This document shows, one piece after another, positions 13,386 through 23,150 of a stretch of 64,000 nt of DNA (its first letter is position 1; each line of letters opens with the position of its first letter). The notes under the pieces are model-generated. The model made no database searches. It was not told the origin of the DNA and saw only the letters and a program-made list of their open reading frames with translations. The position numbers and the translations under genes were made by a program. The stretch comes from Oscillospiraceae bacterium (lineage in GTDB: Bacteria > Bacillota > Clostridia > Oscillospirales > Acutalibacteraceae), in contig DPOR01000014.1 in NCBI GenBank assembly GCA_003538135.1, positions 1 to 64,000 of the forward strand, read 5' to 3'.

Positions 13386-15215
13386 ATGAAGGAAGTAAAG
13401 TCCCCGAAGAAGCCTCTGATTTTCTATTACGGCATTGCGCTGCTTGTCATCGTGCTCTTCAATGTTATTGTGTCTCCCCTGCTTATAAAAGCGAGGGTAG
13501 TCGAAGTTGACTACGGCACATTCATGAGCATGATAGAGCAGAAAAAAATCGGAAATGTCGAGGTCAAGAACGATCAGATAATCTTCACAGAAAAGGACAA
13601 TGAAAAAGTAATCTATAAGACCGGCGCGATGAACGACCCGACGCTGACCCAGCGGCTCTACGACTCGGGCGCGAAGTTTTCGAAGGATATCGAAACCACA
13701 ACCTCGCCCATTGTCAGCTTCCTGCTGACCTTCGTGCTCCCGCTGCTGATTTTCATCGGACTCGGTCAGTATATGGCAAAGAAGCTGATGGAGCAGGCGG
13801 GCGGCAAGGACTCCCTGGCGTTCGGCTTCGGCAAGAGCAACGCAAAGGTCTATGTCCCCTCGACGCAGGGAATACATTTCAGCGACGTTGCGGGTGAAGA
13901 CGAGGCGAAAGAGAGCCTTTCGGAGATAGTCGACTATCTCCACAACCCGAAAAAATATTCCGACGTCGGCGCGTCCATGCCCAAGGGCGTACTGCTCGTC
14001 GGCCCTCCCGGGACGGGTAAAACCATGCTCGCAAAGGCTGTTGCGGGCGAAGCTAACGTGCCGTTTTTCTCGATGTCCGGCTCGGAATTTGTCGAGATGT
14101 TCGTCGGCATGGGCGCTTCAAAGGTCAGGGATCTTTTCAGCCAGGCAAAAGAAAAAGCTCCCTGCATAGTGTTTATCGATGAAATCGACGCCATAGGCAA
14201 GAAGCGCGACGGTCAGCTCAGCTCCAACGACGAACGCGAGCAGACCTTGAATCAGCTGCTCACCGAGATGGACGGCTTCCAGGAGAACATCGGCGTTATC
14301 ATTCTCGCGGCGACGAACCGCCCCGAGACGCTCGATCCCGCGCTCACCCGCCCCGGCCGCTTCGACAGGCGCGTGCCCGTTGAGCTGCCCGACCTTGCGG
14401 GACGCGAAGCGATACTGAAAGTCCACGCAAAGAAGATAAAGACTGCGGATGACGTTAACTTCCACACGATAGCACGAATGGCATCCGGCGCATCGGGCGC
14501 GGAGCTTGCCAATATTATAAACGAGGCGGCTCTGCGTGCGGTCAGAAACAACCGCACGGTAGTCACCGAGGCGGATCTCGAGGAGAGCATCGAGACTGTC
14601 ATTGCGGGCTATCAGAAGAAGAACGCCGTGCTCTCGGATGACGAAAAGAAGGTTGTCGCCTACCATGAGATAGGTCATGCGCTCGTTGCGGCGATGCAGT
14701 CGCACTCGGCACCCGTGCAGAAGATAACGATAATCCCCCGAACCTCCGGCGCGCTCGGCTATACAATGCAGGTGGATCAGGGCGACAAGTATCTGCTGAC
14801 AAAGCAGGAGCTTGAGAATAAAATTGCAACGTTTACGGGCGGACGCGCCGCTGAGGAGCTCGTTTTCGGCGAGGTAACGACGGGCGCATCGAATGACATC
14901 GAGCAGGCGACCAAGCTCGCCCGCGCAATGATAACACGCTACGGCATGAGCGACGATTTTGACATGGTGGCGCTCGAAACGGTGTCGAATCAGTATCTCG
15001 GCGGCGACGCTTCTCTCGCCTGCTCCGCCGATACGCAGAATGAAATCGACCGCAAGGTTGTTGAGCTTGTAAAGCGTCAGCATGAGAAGGCTTCCAAGAT
15101 TCTCGCGGACAACCGAGCAAAGCTCGACGAGCTGGCAAAATATCTCTACGAAAAAGAGACTATCACGGGAGAGGAATTCATGTCCATTCTCGATAAAGGA
15201 GGCGAAAAGGAATGA
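13386..15215 (+). CDS. ftsH: ATP-dependent zinc metalloprotease FtsH
   Basis: 609 aa. Two membrane helices (~8-28 and ~105-125) flank a small extracellular FtsH_ext domain. The AAA+ module has Walker A GPPGTGKT from residue 206, Walker B IVFIDEIDAIG, the second region of homology ending RPGRFDR, then the peptidase domain with zinc site HEIGH from residue 427. FtsH forms a hexamer in the membrane and degrades misfolded membrane proteins and regulators. An upstream GTG (13377) is possible, but AAGGAAGG is best spaced for ATG 13386. The stop overlaps the next gene by 4 bases. Confidence 0.97.
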   Translation: MKEVKSPKKPLIFYYGIALLVIVLFNVIVSPLLIKARVVEVDYGTFMSMIEQKKIGNVEVKNDQIIFTEKDNEKVIYKTGAMNDPTLTQRLYDSGAKFSKDIETTTSPIVSFLLTFVLPLLIFIGLGQYMAKKLMEQAGGKDSLAFGFGKSNAKVYVPSTQGIHFSDVAGEDEAKESLSEIVDYLHNPKKYSDVGASMPKGVLLVGPPGTGKTMLAKAVAGEANVPFFSMSGSEFVEMFVGMGASKVRDLFSQAKEKAPCIVFIDEIDAIGKKRDGQLSSNDEREQTLNQLLTEMDGFQENIGVIILAATNRPETLDPALTRPGRFDRRVPVELPDLAGREAILKVHAKKIKTADDVNFHTIARMASGASGAELANIINEAALRAVRNNRTVVTEADLEESIETVIAGYQKKNAVLSDDEKKVVAYHEIGHALVAAMQSHSAPVQKITIIPRTSGALGYTMQVDQGDKYLLTKQELENKIATFTGGRAAEELVFGEVTTGASNDIEQATKLARAMITRYGMSDDFDMVALETVSNQYLGGDASLACSADTQNEIDRKVVELVKRQHEKASKILADNRAKLDELAKYLYEKETITGEEFMSILDKGGEKE

Positions 15216-15760
15216 AAAGGCGTTCCGGCTTCGGATGGATGGAGCTCATAATCGGCATTGCGCTCGCGGTGCTCGGAATATTTACTTTTGTCTATCCCGA
15301 CAATGCCGTGACTACCCTCGTTGTTATCTACGGCATAATCGCCGTTATAACGGGTATTGCGGATGTTGTGCTCTATGTTCGCGTTGAAAAGCATATCGGC
15401 TTCGGCCCGACCGTCTCACTCATCTCGGGTATACTCAGCGTCATGGCGGGCGTCATGCTGCTCGTCTATCCCAACGCGGGCAAATGGGTAATCTCGCTGC
15501 TGTTCCCGATATGGTTCATCGCGCACTGCATCTCAAGGCTCTCGCACCTGAACACAATAAAGTATATTGCGGGCAACTTTGTCTATTGGTTCACGATGAT
15601 AGTCAATATTATCGGGCTGGTGCTCGGCGTTGTGATGATATTCAGCCCGAACATTTCGATTGCGGCAGTCGCTTATATCGTCGGCGCATATCTCGTGCTG
15701 TTCGGCATTGACTGCATAATAATCGCGTTCAGCCGCATCGGCGAGGGCAAACAGTACTGA
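15212..15760 (+). CDS. HdeD/DUF308 family membrane protein
   Basis: 182 aa with about six hydrophobic helices and almost no loops, for example residues 10-30 and 36-55. Internal similarity between successive helix pairs (GIALAVLGIFTFVYPD and GILSVMAGVMLLVYPN) is the mark of the DUF308/HdeD family, membrane proteins often linked to acid or envelope stress. ATGA overlap with ftsH (15212-15215) implies co-translation, and this partnership suggests a role in membrane quality control, though none is proven. A terminator follows immediately. Confidence 0.85.
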   Translation: MKRRSGFGWMELIIGIALAVLGIFTFVYPDNAVTTLVVIYGIIAVITGIADVVLYVRVEKHIGFGPTVSLISGILSVMAGVMLLVYPNAGKWVISLLFPIWFIAHCISRLSHLNTIKYIAGNFVYWFTMIVNIIGLVLGVVMIFSPNISIAAVAYIVGAYLVLFGIDCIIIAFSRIGEGKQY

Positions 15761-15763
15761 TAT

Positions 15764-15803
15764 AAAAAACCAAGGTCAATCGCAGTTTTGACCTTGGTTT
15801 TTT
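15764..15803 (+). terminator. Intrinsic terminator of ftsH-hdeD
   Basis: AACCAAGGTCAA (15768-15779) pairs with TTGACCTTGGTT (15788-15799) and is followed by TTTT. The A-run on the left makes it usable from both strands. Confidence 0.85.
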
Positions 15804-15880
15804 AACATCGGCACAGAGCGTCGATTCGCCGACCCTGCGAAGAAAATCAGCTTCAAATTCAACATTTGAGCCGCATTGAC

Positions 15881-15926
15881 AAAAATGCCGGAGACGAGGG
15901 AAATCCCCCTGCCTTCGGCATTTTTT
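15881..15926 (-). terminator. Intrinsic terminator of pepT
   Basis: AAAATGCCG and CGGCATTTT arms (15882-15890, 15916-15924) with flanking A/T-runs. It lies just after the pepT stop on the minus strand. Confidence 0.8.
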
Positions 15927-15930
15927 ATTT

Positions 15931-17103
15931 TTATGAAACGGATACGATGTTTTTAAGCACCTCAACCATCTTTGACAGAGCGTAAACGGGTATCGCCTCA
16001 TAGATGCTGTGGAAATTTATGCCGCCCGTTGAGAGGTTCGGGCACGGCAGTCCCTCAAACGAGAGACGCGAACCGTCCGTTCCGCCGCGTATCGGCACTA
16101 TCTCCGGCACGACCCCTGCATCGCGCATGGCCTTTTCGGCGCGGTCGACTATGTCCATATGATCCTTGATTATCTCGAGCATATTGTAGTAGCTGTCTTT
16201 AATATTCAGCTCGAAAGTGCCCTCGCCGTACTTTTTGTTCAGAAAATCCACGATATCGGCGACGAACTCCTTGCGGCGGTCAAAAAGGATCTTGTCGTGG
16301 TCTCGGATTATCAGATGTGCGCTCGCCTCGCTCTCGTTGCCGGCGATACGCGCCAAATGATAGAAGCCCTCGCGCCCCTCGGTATGCTGCGGCGTCTCCC
16401 AAACGGGGAGCATATTGACGAACTCCGCAAGATACAGGGCGGCATTTTTCATCTTATTCTTGGCGGTTCCGGGGTGGGTATTTATGCCGTGAACCGTGAT
16501 ATCCGCCGCGGCGGCGTTGAAGTTTTCGCACTCTATGCCGCCTATTTCGCCGCCGTCAACGGTATAGGCAAAATCGGCATTAAAGCGCTCAAAATCGAAG
16601 TGATCCGCACCGCAGCCTATCTCCTCGTCGGGAGTGAAGCAGATGCTCAGCGCACCGTGACGAATAGTTTCATCTGCGGTAATCTCGGCGCACAGGGCGA
16701 CTATCTCGGCGACTCCCGCCTTATCGTCCGCGCCGAGCAGGGTCGTGTGGTCGGTGACAATCAGCTCGCGCCCGATATACTTCGCGTCTACCATGGGGGC
16801 ATTCGAGCCGTCAAAGGTGATTATCCGCGGCTTTACATTAGCGCCGCTGACATCGGGACAGGTGTCCATATGCGCGATAAGTCCGATTTTCGGGCAGTTC
16901 TCGCAGCCCTCGGACGCGGGGATATGCCCGTAGACATAGCCCGTTTCGTCGCGCATGGCGTCGGTGACTCCCGCGCCTCGAAGCTCCTCGACGAGGTAAT
17001 CCGCGAGGACGAGCTGAACGGAGGTCGAGGGCACGGTGTCGCTCGACTCGTCGGAAGTGGTTTCAATAGTCACGTATTTAAGGAATCTTTCGGTAACGGT
17101 CAT
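15931..17103 (-). CDS. pepT: Peptidase T (tripeptide aminopeptidase)
   Basis: 390 aa, cytosolic M20 family dizinc aminopeptidase releasing N-terminal residues from tripeptides. Metal site 1 is IGLIAHMDTCPD (~residue 75), bridging Asp in LLGADDKAGVAEI, catalytic Glu pair in FTPDEEIGCGADH, further ligands in YTVDGGEIG and, near the C-terminus, STGGINFHSIYE. Start: M at 17103 gives the usual TERFLKYV beginning; ATG 17115 lies right on the GGAG site. It is monocistronic, beside the oligopeptide transporter whose peptides it would help degrade. Confidence 0.95.
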   Translation of the reverse strand: MTVTERFLKYVTIETTSDESSDTVPSTSVQLVLADYLVEELRGAGVTDAMRDETGYVYGHIPASEGCENCPKIGLIAHMDTCPDVSGANVKPRIITFDGSNAPMVDAKYIGRELIVTDHTTLLGADDKAGVAEIVALCAEITADETIRHGALSICFTPDEEIGCGADHFDFERFNADFAYTVDGGEIGGIECENFNAAAADITVHGINTHPGTAKNKMKNAALYLAEFVNMLPVWETPQHTEGREGFYHLARIAGNESEASAHLIIRDHDKILFDRRKEFVADIVDFLNKKYGEGTFELNIKDSYYNMLEIIKDHMDIVDRAEKAMRDAGVVPEIVPIRGGTDGSRLSFEGLPCPNLSTGGINFHSIYEAIPVYALSKMVEVLKNIVSVS

Positions 17104-17136
17104 TTCTCTTATCATCTCCGTTTTTTTATCTCATCA

Positions 17137-17165
17137 ATGATAGCACAAACAGCGGAGTTTGGCAA
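17137..17165 (-). promoter_or_regulatory. Promoter of pepT
   Basis: TTGCCA (17165-17160) and TATCAT (17142-17137), 17-bp spacer, reading toward pepT. Confidence 0.65.
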
Positions 17166-17300
17166 CAGCGGATTTGTGCCGTGAAAACCTAACCTTGTAC
17201 CGCTAAAACAGAACTTATTTCAAAAAATCACGATGAGCGTAGTATACAGTATAAATATATGGCATACAACTCATAGCCTTCTCCATAAAAAGTGAGAATA

Positions 17301-17342
17301 TAAAAAAGCAAACTGCCCGCGCCACTTGCGTGACACGGGCAG
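17301..17342 (-). terminator. Intrinsic terminator of the opp operon
   Basis: CTGCCCG and CGGGCAG arms around CACGCAAGTG (17313-17342), followed on the minus strand by TTTGCTTTTTTA. It lies about 35 bases after oppA. Between it and the pepT promoter (17166-17300) I see nothing recognisable. Confidence 0.85.
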
Positions 17343-17375
17343 CGTTCAGTTATGCTTTGACTTTGGGATTACAGC

Positions 17376-19061
17376 TTAACCCTCAACATAAGCATACTGG
17401 AAGTACCAGTAGCCATAGGGGCTGTGCCAAATGCCCTTAAGGGTCTTACTCTGGAGCCAGAAGTCGTTGTAATATGCAACGGGGATGCAAGCATAATCCT
17501 CGGACATAATCTTCTCAGCCTCATGAAGAGCCTCAAAGTGAGCCTTGGAATCGGCGACCTTGGACTTATCCATAGCGGCGTCGAAAGCCTTGCTATTGTA
17601 CTTGCCGTCGTTGTTGCCGTTGGACGAATAGAACAGCTCGATTATGTTGGAAGCGTCATTGTAGTCCATGACCCAACCGTTACGGGCCATCTCATAGTTA
17701 CCGGCGCGGCGCTGAGGAGTGAAGGACGACCAGTCAACGGTGTCAATCTTCATCTCGATGCCGAGCTCTTTCTTGTAGACCTGCTGGAGATACTCTGCAA
17801 CAGCCTTGTGGTAACCGGTATCATTGGTCGAATAAGTGATGGTCGGGAAGCCCTTACCGTCGGGATAGCCTGCCTCTGCGAGAGCTTTCTTAGCCTCTGC
17901 AACGTTGGCCTGATAATCCTTGCTGATGTAGGTGCTGCCGCCGTTTGCCGCGATAGAGTTGTCGATGAACATACCCTCGTTGTCAACTATGCCGGGGCCG
18001 ACAAAGTTGTAAGCCGGGGTGTAGGTGCCCTGCATGATGGTGTTAGCAACATACTCACGGTCAATAACAAGGCTGAGAGCCTTGCGGACATTGACGTTGT
18101 TGAAGGGAGCCTTCTGATTGTTCATGTTGAGATAGTAGGTGCCGAGATTGGTATCAACATAGAAGTCGCCGCCGTCGGCTGCCTTCTTGAGGCTCGGGAT
18201 TTCCTCGGTGGGAACATCCTTTATCATGAGAGCCTGGCCGCTGGTATAAGCGGCATAAGAAGCGGCAGAATCCTCGAGAAGGAGGAAGGTAAGCTGCTCG
18301 GTAACGATCTTGCTGTTGTCCCAGCCGCCCTTATAGTTGGGGTTCTTCTTGCATATGATCTTCTCGCCGGGAGTCCACTCGGAGATCATGTAGGGGCCGT
18401 TGCAGACATAGGTCTCGGGCTTGGTTGCCCATTTGTCGCCGTTCTTTTCAACGGTAGCCTTCTGAACGGGGCTCATGGTGCCGAAAGCAACGATCTTGTC
18501 GAAGTAAGAGCAGGGATATGCAAGCTTGATGGTGAGAGTCTTGCCGTCCTCGCTGGCCTTAACATTGAGCTTATCGCGATCGGGCTTTGTGGTCGGTTTG
18601 CCTTTCTCATCGGGGTTACCCGCAGCATCCAGATAGCCTTCGATCATGCCGACAACAGTCGAGCCGTAGGGGGCGCCGACATCGGGATCGGTAATTCTCT
18701 TCATGGTGTACTCGAAGTCCTTGGCGTTGAGCTCGGTGCCGTCGGACCACTTCAGGCCATCACGCATGGTGAAGGTCCATGTGAGACCGTCGGGGCTGAC
18801 AGTGTAGGACTCAGCCTGTCCGGGCTGAACCTTGTTGTCTTTGTCGATTATAAGCAATGTCTCAAACAGAGTGATGAGCATATTGCCGCCATCGACTGCA
18901 CTGTTAAGTGCCGGATCGAGAGTTTCCGGGTTGGGACCGATCTGAACAGTGATGTTGTCGGTCTTCTTCTTCTCTTCCTTCTTGCAGGAGCCGAGAACTG
19001 CTATAGCAGAAACTGCAAGCACCAGAACAAGGAGCAGGGATACGATTCTCTTGATCTTCAT
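17376..19061 (-). CDS. oppA: Oligopeptide ABC transporter, substrate-binding lipoprotein
   Basis: 561 aa. A lipoprotein signal peptide with lipobox VLGSC puts the anchor at Cys26, followed by a charged KKEEKKKT linker. The remainder is an SBP_bac_5 fold: LDPALNSAVDGGNM near residue 55, SPDGLTWTFTMRDGLKWSDG, and VRKALSLVIDREY in the middle, as in OppA/DppA. It captures peptides outside the membrane for OppBCDF. It is the last gene of the operon, separated from oppF by 96 bases with hairpins, an arrangement that often allows higher expression of the binding protein. Confidence 0.93.
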   Translation of the reverse strand: MKIKRIVSLLLVLVLAVSAIAVLGSCKKEEKKKTDNITVQIGPNPETLDPALNSAVDGGNMLITLFETLLIIDKDNKVQPGQAESYTVSPDGLTWTFTMRDGLKWSDGTELNAKDFEYTMKRITDPDVGAPYGSTVVGMIEGYLDAAGNPDEKGKPTTKPDRDKLNVKASEDGKTLTIKLAYPCSYFDKIVAFGTMSPVQKATVEKNGDKWATKPETYVCNGPYMISEWTPGEKIICKKNPNYKGGWDNSKIVTEQLTFLLLEDSAASYAAYTSGQALMIKDVPTEEIPSLKKAADGGDFYVDTNLGTYYLNMNNQKAPFNNVNVRKALSLVIDREYVANTIMQGTYTPAYNFVGPGIVDNEGMFIDNSIAANGGSTYISKDYQANVAEAKKALAEAGYPDGKGFPTITYSTNDTGYHKAVAEYLQQVYKKELGIEMKIDTVDWSSFTPQRRAGNYEMARNGWVMDYNDASNIIELFYSSNGNNDGKYNSKAFDAAMDKSKVADSKAHFEALHEAEKIMSEDYACIPVAYYNDFWLQSKTLKGIWHSPYGYWYFQYAYVEG

Positions 19062-19157
19062 TGATACATCTCCTCTACAAAATTTTTACGGCTTTGCCGC
19101 TTTATTATCCATTGCGCTCCAAAACGCAATAAACACCGTTGATTCTGACTTCATATG
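19062..19157 (-). promoter_or_regulatory. oppF-oppA intercistronic hairpins
   Basis: On the minus strand, ATTGCG/CGCAAT and then GCGGC-aaa-GCCGT form two small hairpins ahead of the oppA ribosome site GAGGAG. The second is followed by AAAAATTTT rather than a clean U-run. They may stabilise or partly uncouple the oppA transcript. Confidence 0.4.
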
Positions 19158-20156
19158 TCAGTCTGCGACCTTATCGAGATGATGGCACGCGGCGAAATGG
19201 CCGGGGCTAACCTCCCTGAGCTGCGGGCACTCGTTGGCGCACTGCTCGTCCGCATAGGGGCAGCGGGTGCGGAAACGGCAGCCGCTCGGAGGATTCAGCG
19301 GGCTCGGGACATCGCCCTGAAGCGGGATACGCTTCGCGGCTCGCGCCGTCTTGGGGTCTGCCTCGGGGATTGCCGAGATAAGGCTTCTTGTATAGGGGTG
19401 GACGCTGTGCGCGATAAGCTCGAAGCTGTCCGCAAGCTCCACGAGTTTGCCGAGATACATAACGCCGATGCGGTTCGAGATATGGCGAACGACGCTGAGA
19501 TCGTGGGCAATAAACAGATAAGTAAGTCCGAGATCCGCCTGCAAGTCCTCAAACATATTGACGACCTGCGCCTGAATGGAGACGTCGAGCGCGGAGACCG
19601 GCTCATCGCAGACGATGAACTCGGGATCGACCGCAAGAGCTCTCGCTATACCGACTCTCTGGCGCTGACCGCCGGAGAACTCGTGCGGGTAGCGGTTTGC
19701 GTGCTCGCTGTTGAGTCCGACGCGCTCAAGAAGGGAGATTATCTTCTCTCTTCTCTCCGCCTTGTTGGCGGCGAGATGGTGGATATCGATGGGCTCGCCT
19801 ACGATATCGCCTATCGTCATGCGCGGGTCAAGGCTCGCATAGGGATCCTGGAAAACCATCTGCATCTTGCGTCTGAAGGGCAGCATATTGACCGCCACTT
19901 TGTTTTCCTTATCGAAAATAACATTTCCGTCGTAGATTATCTTGCCGTCCGTGGGCTCATAGAGTCTGAGCAGCGTGCGTCCGACGGTAGTTTTGCCGCA
20001 GCCGGACTCGCCGACGAGGCCGAGAGTCTCTCCCCTGTTGATAAAGAACGAGACATCGTCGACTGCCTGGATGAATTTCTTATGCTTTCCTCTGCCGCCT
20101 GCCGGGAAATACTGCTGCAGGTGCTGCACTTCAACGAGTTTTTCATTCTCACTCAC
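19158..20156 (-). CDS. oppF: Oligopeptide ABC transporter ATPase OppF
   Basis: 332 aa. Walker A GESGCGKTT (~residue 50), Q-loop, signature FSGGQRQRVGIARAL (~165) and Walker B FIVCDEPVSALD, then the oligopeptide-transporter C-terminal extension with the four-Cys FeS/Zn-like motif (CRFRTRCPYADEQC...C). It pairs with OppD to power uptake. The GTG start overlaps the oppD stop by 8 bases. Confidence 0.95.
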   Translation of the reverse strand: MSENEKLVEVQHLQQYFPAGGRGKHKKFIQAVDDVSFFINRGETLGLVGESGCGKTTVGRTLLRLYEPTDGKIIYDGNVIFDKENKVAVNMLPFRRKMQMVFQDPYASLDPRMTIGDIVGEPIDIHHLAANKAERREKIISLLERVGLNSEHANRYPHEFSGGQRQRVGIARALAVDPEFIVCDEPVSALDVSIQAQVVNMFEDLQADLGLTYLFIAHDLSVVRHISNRIGVMYLGKLVELADSFELIAHSVHPYTRSLISAIPEADPKTARAAKRIPLQGDVPSPLNPPSGCRFRTRCPYADEQCANECPQLREVSPGHFAACHHLDKVAD

Positions 20157-21153
20157 AGCTTATTTCCCCCTTTTCAAATTCTTCTTTTTGAAGCAGCCAG
20201 CATTGGCTGTAATGCGTATCGCTCAGCTCAGTCTTGGGCGGCATCTCGCGCAGACAAATCTTCATGCAGTTCGCACAGCGCGGCGCGAACGGACAGCCTG
20301 CGGGAGGATTCAGCAAATCGACCGGCTGACCCTCGATGGGAATAAGGCGCTCGGTTTCCTGAACGTTGAGCTTGGGAATGGATTTTATAAGACCCTTGGT
20401 GTATTCATGCTTGGGCTCGTAGAAAATCTCGTCCGCGGTGCCGTATTCAACGATGTGACCGGCATACATGACGGCTATTCTCTCGCACATACTTGCAACA
20501 ACGCCTAAGTCATGGGTTATCATAATGATACTCATGCCGAGCTTCTTCCTGAGCTCCTGCATAAGCTCGAGTATCTGAGCCTGAATGGTGACGTCGAGAG
20601 CCGTTGTGGGCTCGTCGGCTATGAGCAGCTTCGGCTCGCACGCGAGGGCTATGGCTATCATAACTCTCTGTCGCATACCGCCCGAAAGCTCATGGGGATA
20701 CTGCTTGAGGCGCTTTGCCGGCTCGTTTATGCCGACGAGCTCGAGCAGCTCCTTTGCGCGGTCATGAGCCTCTTTCTTGCTCTTGCCGGTGTGCAGGCAG
20801 ATAACCTCGGTTATCTGATTGCCTATGGTATAGACGGGGTTGAGGCTCGTCATGGGATCCTGAAAGATTATCGAAACCTCGTTGCCCCTGATTTTGCGCA
20901 TTTCTTTTTCGCTCATCTTGTCAATCTGATGACCGTTGAAATTTATCGTACCGCCGATGAGCTTGCCGGGATGAGCGGTAAGCCCCATGACGGAATAAGC
21001 GGTGACGGACTTGCCCGAGCCGGACTCGCCGACTATGCCGAGCACCTCGCCCTCATCCATGGAGAAGGAGACGCCGTTCAGCGCCTTGACTTCGCCCGCG
21101 GGGGTAAAGAACGAGAGTCTTTCGTCTTTTATTTCCAGAAGTTTTTCGCTCAA
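20149..21153 (-). CDS. oppD: Oligopeptide ABC transporter ATPase OppD
   Basis: 334 aa. Walker A GESGSGKSV (~residue 40), signature LSGGMRQRVMIAIAL, Walker B LLIADEPTTALD, H-loop MITHDLGVVASM, and the C-terminal oligo_HPY region with CPFAPRCANCMKIC. It begins with TTG at 21151-21153, supported by GGAGGGCGAGAATT upstream. It forms the ATPase heterodimer with OppF. Confidence 0.95.
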   Translation of the reverse strand: MSEKLLEIKDERLSFFTPAGEVKALNGVSFSMDEGEVLGIVGESGSGKSVTAYSVMGLTAHPGKLIGGTINFNGHQIDKMSEKEMRKIRGNEVSIIFQDPMTSLNPVYTIGNQITEVICLHTGKSKKEAHDRAKELLELVGINEPAKRLKQYPHELSGGMRQRVMIAIALACEPKLLIADEPTTALDVTIQAQILELMQELRKKLGMSIIMITHDLGVVASMCERIAVMYAGHIVEYGTADEIFYEPKHEYTKGLIKSIPKLNVQETERLIPIEGQPVDLLNPPAGCPFAPRCANCMKICLREMPPKTELSDTHYSQCWLLQKEEFEKGEISCE

Positions 21154-21170
21154 AATTCTCGCCCTCCTTG

Positions 21171-22211
21171 TCAGTTCTTCAGCTTCGGGTCAAACGCATC
21201 GCGCAGTCCGTCGCCGAAAAGGTTGAATGCGAGAATGATGACGCTGATAAGTATTGCCGGCAAAAACAGCAGGTGCGGATAGGTGTTCATACCCTTGACC
21301 GCATCGGTTGCAAGGGAACCCAATGACGGCATGGGAGCCGCAACACCGAGTCCGAGGAAGCTCAGATAGCTCTCGGTAAATATTGCCGAGGGAATCTGAA
21401 GGGTCGTTGTGACTATAAGCGTGCCGATGCAGTTTGTGAGCAGGTGCTTTCTGATTATACGCGCACCGCTCGCGCCGAGAGCGCGCGCCGCCGTGACATA
21501 CTCGGACTCCTTGAGCACAAGTATCTGCGAACGCGTGATTCTCGCCATGCTGACCCAATAGAGCAGCACGAACACGAGGAATATCGCAATAAGGTTCGGG
21601 CCGACCGTGTTCATCCAACCAAAGCCGGGCTGTTCGGCAAGCGCGTTGAGTCTCGGTTTCAGTGCCAGTGAGAGCACTATTATCAGAAGAACATCGGGTA
21701 TTGTATAGAGAATATCGGTAATTCTCATCATTATTATATCGACCCAGCCGCCCGCAAATCCGGCGACGGCGCCGAATATCGAGCCGACTATCAAGACCAG
21801 CGCCGCGCAGATAAGACCGACGGTGAGGCTTATGCGCGTGCCCATCATAAGGCGAACGGCAAAGTCTCTGCCGAGCTTGTCCGTGCCGCAGATATGCGGG
21901 AACACCTTTTCGCCCGCGTCTATGCGCGCCTGCTCGGTCTGGCTGTATTCAAAGGGCTTGAGATTTTCGCTGTACTTTATCTGCTCCTCATAGCTGTAGG
22001 GCCAGAAGGACGGTACGATATAGGCGAATATCATTATTATAAGGATGAAAACGAGGCTTATCATCGCTATCTTGTTCTTGCGCAGGCGGCGCATACCGTC
22101 TGCCCAGAAGTTGACGCTGTCGCGCATGACAACGAGACTTTCTTTTTCATCTTTTGTTGCCGGGATAAAATCGTCTGCGTTCAAATGCAGACTCGGAAAT
22201 TTTTTGTTCAT
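21171..22211 (-). CDS. oppC: Oligopeptide ABC transporter permease OppC
   Basis: 346 aa. An N-terminal OppC_N segment with the first membrane helix (~44-65), a soluble insert, then the BPD_transp_1 core of five helices with the EAA-type coupling loop (residues ~245-275, ARALGASGARIIRKHLL). The inserted region between helix 1 and 2 (HICGTDKLGRDFAVRLMMG) is typical of OppC/DppC. It forms the channel with OppB; it is 21 bases from oppB and 17 from oppD. Confidence 0.95.
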   Translation of the reverse strand: MNKKFPSLHLNADDFIPATKDEKESLVVMRDSVNFWADGMRRLRKNKIAMISLVFILIIMIFAYIVPSFWPYSYEEQIKYSENLKPFEYSQTEQARIDAGEKVFPHICGTDKLGRDFAVRLMMGTRISLTVGLICAALVLIVGSIFGAVAGFAGGWVDIIMMRITDILYTIPDVLLIIVLSLALKPRLNALAEQPGFGWMNTVGPNLIAIFLVFVLLYWVSMARITRSQILVLKESEYVTAARALGASGARIIRKHLLTNCIGTLIVTTTLQIPSAIFTESYLSFLGLGVAAPMPSLGSLATDAVKGMNTYPHLLFLPAILISVIILAFNLFGDGLRDAFDPKLKN

Positions 22212-22232
22212 CGTTTCTCTCCTGCCGCTCCC

Positions 22233-23150
22233 TTACTTAAGTTTGATACGCGGGTCAATAATCTTATAGAGAATATCCACTATAACATTAGCCACAATTA
22301 TAAGGGTGGCAAGAACTATTGTAGTTCCCATTATCAGCGTATAGTCTTTTTGGTTTATCGCCGAGACGAAATCGCGGCCGAGACCGGGAATGGTGAATAT
22401 CTTCTCCACGACGAACGAGCCGGTCATAAGACCCGCCAGCATGGGGCCGACATAAGTAACAACGGGAAGGATGGCGTTTCGCAGGGCGTGCTTGAAGAGG
22501 ATCTTGAAGTTAGACAGGCCCTTCGCCTTCGCGGTGCGGATGTAGTCCTGACCCATAACATCGAGCAGGCTCGAGCGCATGAGGCGCGTTATATATGCAG
22601 TCGGATAAATCGACAGCGCCGTTACCGGCATTATATAGGATGCCAACGAGTTTAGTCCTATCGTCGGCAATATGTTCAGCTTGCTTCCGAACGTATATAG
22701 CAGGATAACGCTGCTTATAAAGCTCGGTATGGCTATTCCGCAGGTCGCAAGCACGATAATAATATTATCGGCGAATTTTCCTCTGTTATAGGCCGAGACA
22801 CAGCCCAGCGGGATACCGACGAGCAGCGATACGAGCACGGCGACGCCCGCAAGACGCGCCGAAATCGGAAATTTCGAGGAAATTATTTCGTTGACCGAAC
22901 GTCCGCGCTGTTTAAGGCTCGGGCCCATATCTCCCTTGAGAAGATCGGACATATATGTCAAATAACGCTGCCCTATGGGCTTGTCCAGTCCGAATTTTGC
23001 TTCAAGCGCTCTCTGCGCCGCCTCACTCATAGACTTCTCAGCCGTGAACGGACCGCCCGGTACCAGATTCATCAGAAAGAAAGTCAGTGTTGCCACAATG
23101 AATATGCTCAGCAGACCCATTGCAACACGCTTGATGATATACTTTGTCAA
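22233..23150 (-). CDS. oppB: Oligopeptide ABC transporter permease OppB (TTG start)
   Basis: 305 aa. Six membrane helices: an N-terminal one (~10-30), then the BPD_transp_1 core with coupling loop TAKGLSNFKILFKHALRN. The frame extends to TTG 23157-23159, but that codon abuts AGGAG with no spacing; the TTG at 23148-23150 is 9 bases away and gives the standard TKYIIKRVAMGLLSIF start. First gene of the opp operon; promoter about 120 bases upstream. Confidence 0.92.
   Translation of the reverse strand: MTKYIIKRVAMGLLSIFIVATLTFFLMNLVPGGPFTAEKSMSEAAQRALEAKFGLDKPIGQRYLTYMSDLLKGDMGPSLKQRGRSVNEIISSKFPISARLAGVAVLVSLLVGIPLGCVSAYNRGKFADNIIIVLATCGIAIPSFISSVILLYTFGSKLNILPTIGLNSLASYIMPVTALSIYPTAYITRLMRSSLLDVMGQDYIRTAKAKGLSNFKILFKHALRNAILPVVTYVGPMLAGLMTGSFVVEKIFTIPGLGRDFVSAINQKDYTLIMGTTIVLATLIIVANVIVDILYKIIDPRIKLK

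Noticed and set aside
17424..19064. Long plus-strand open frame (546 codons) opposite oppA
   Set aside because: It is the antisense shadow of oppA, produced by codon bias; the protein lacks any domain, and the minus-strand gene has a lipobox, ribosome site and operon context.
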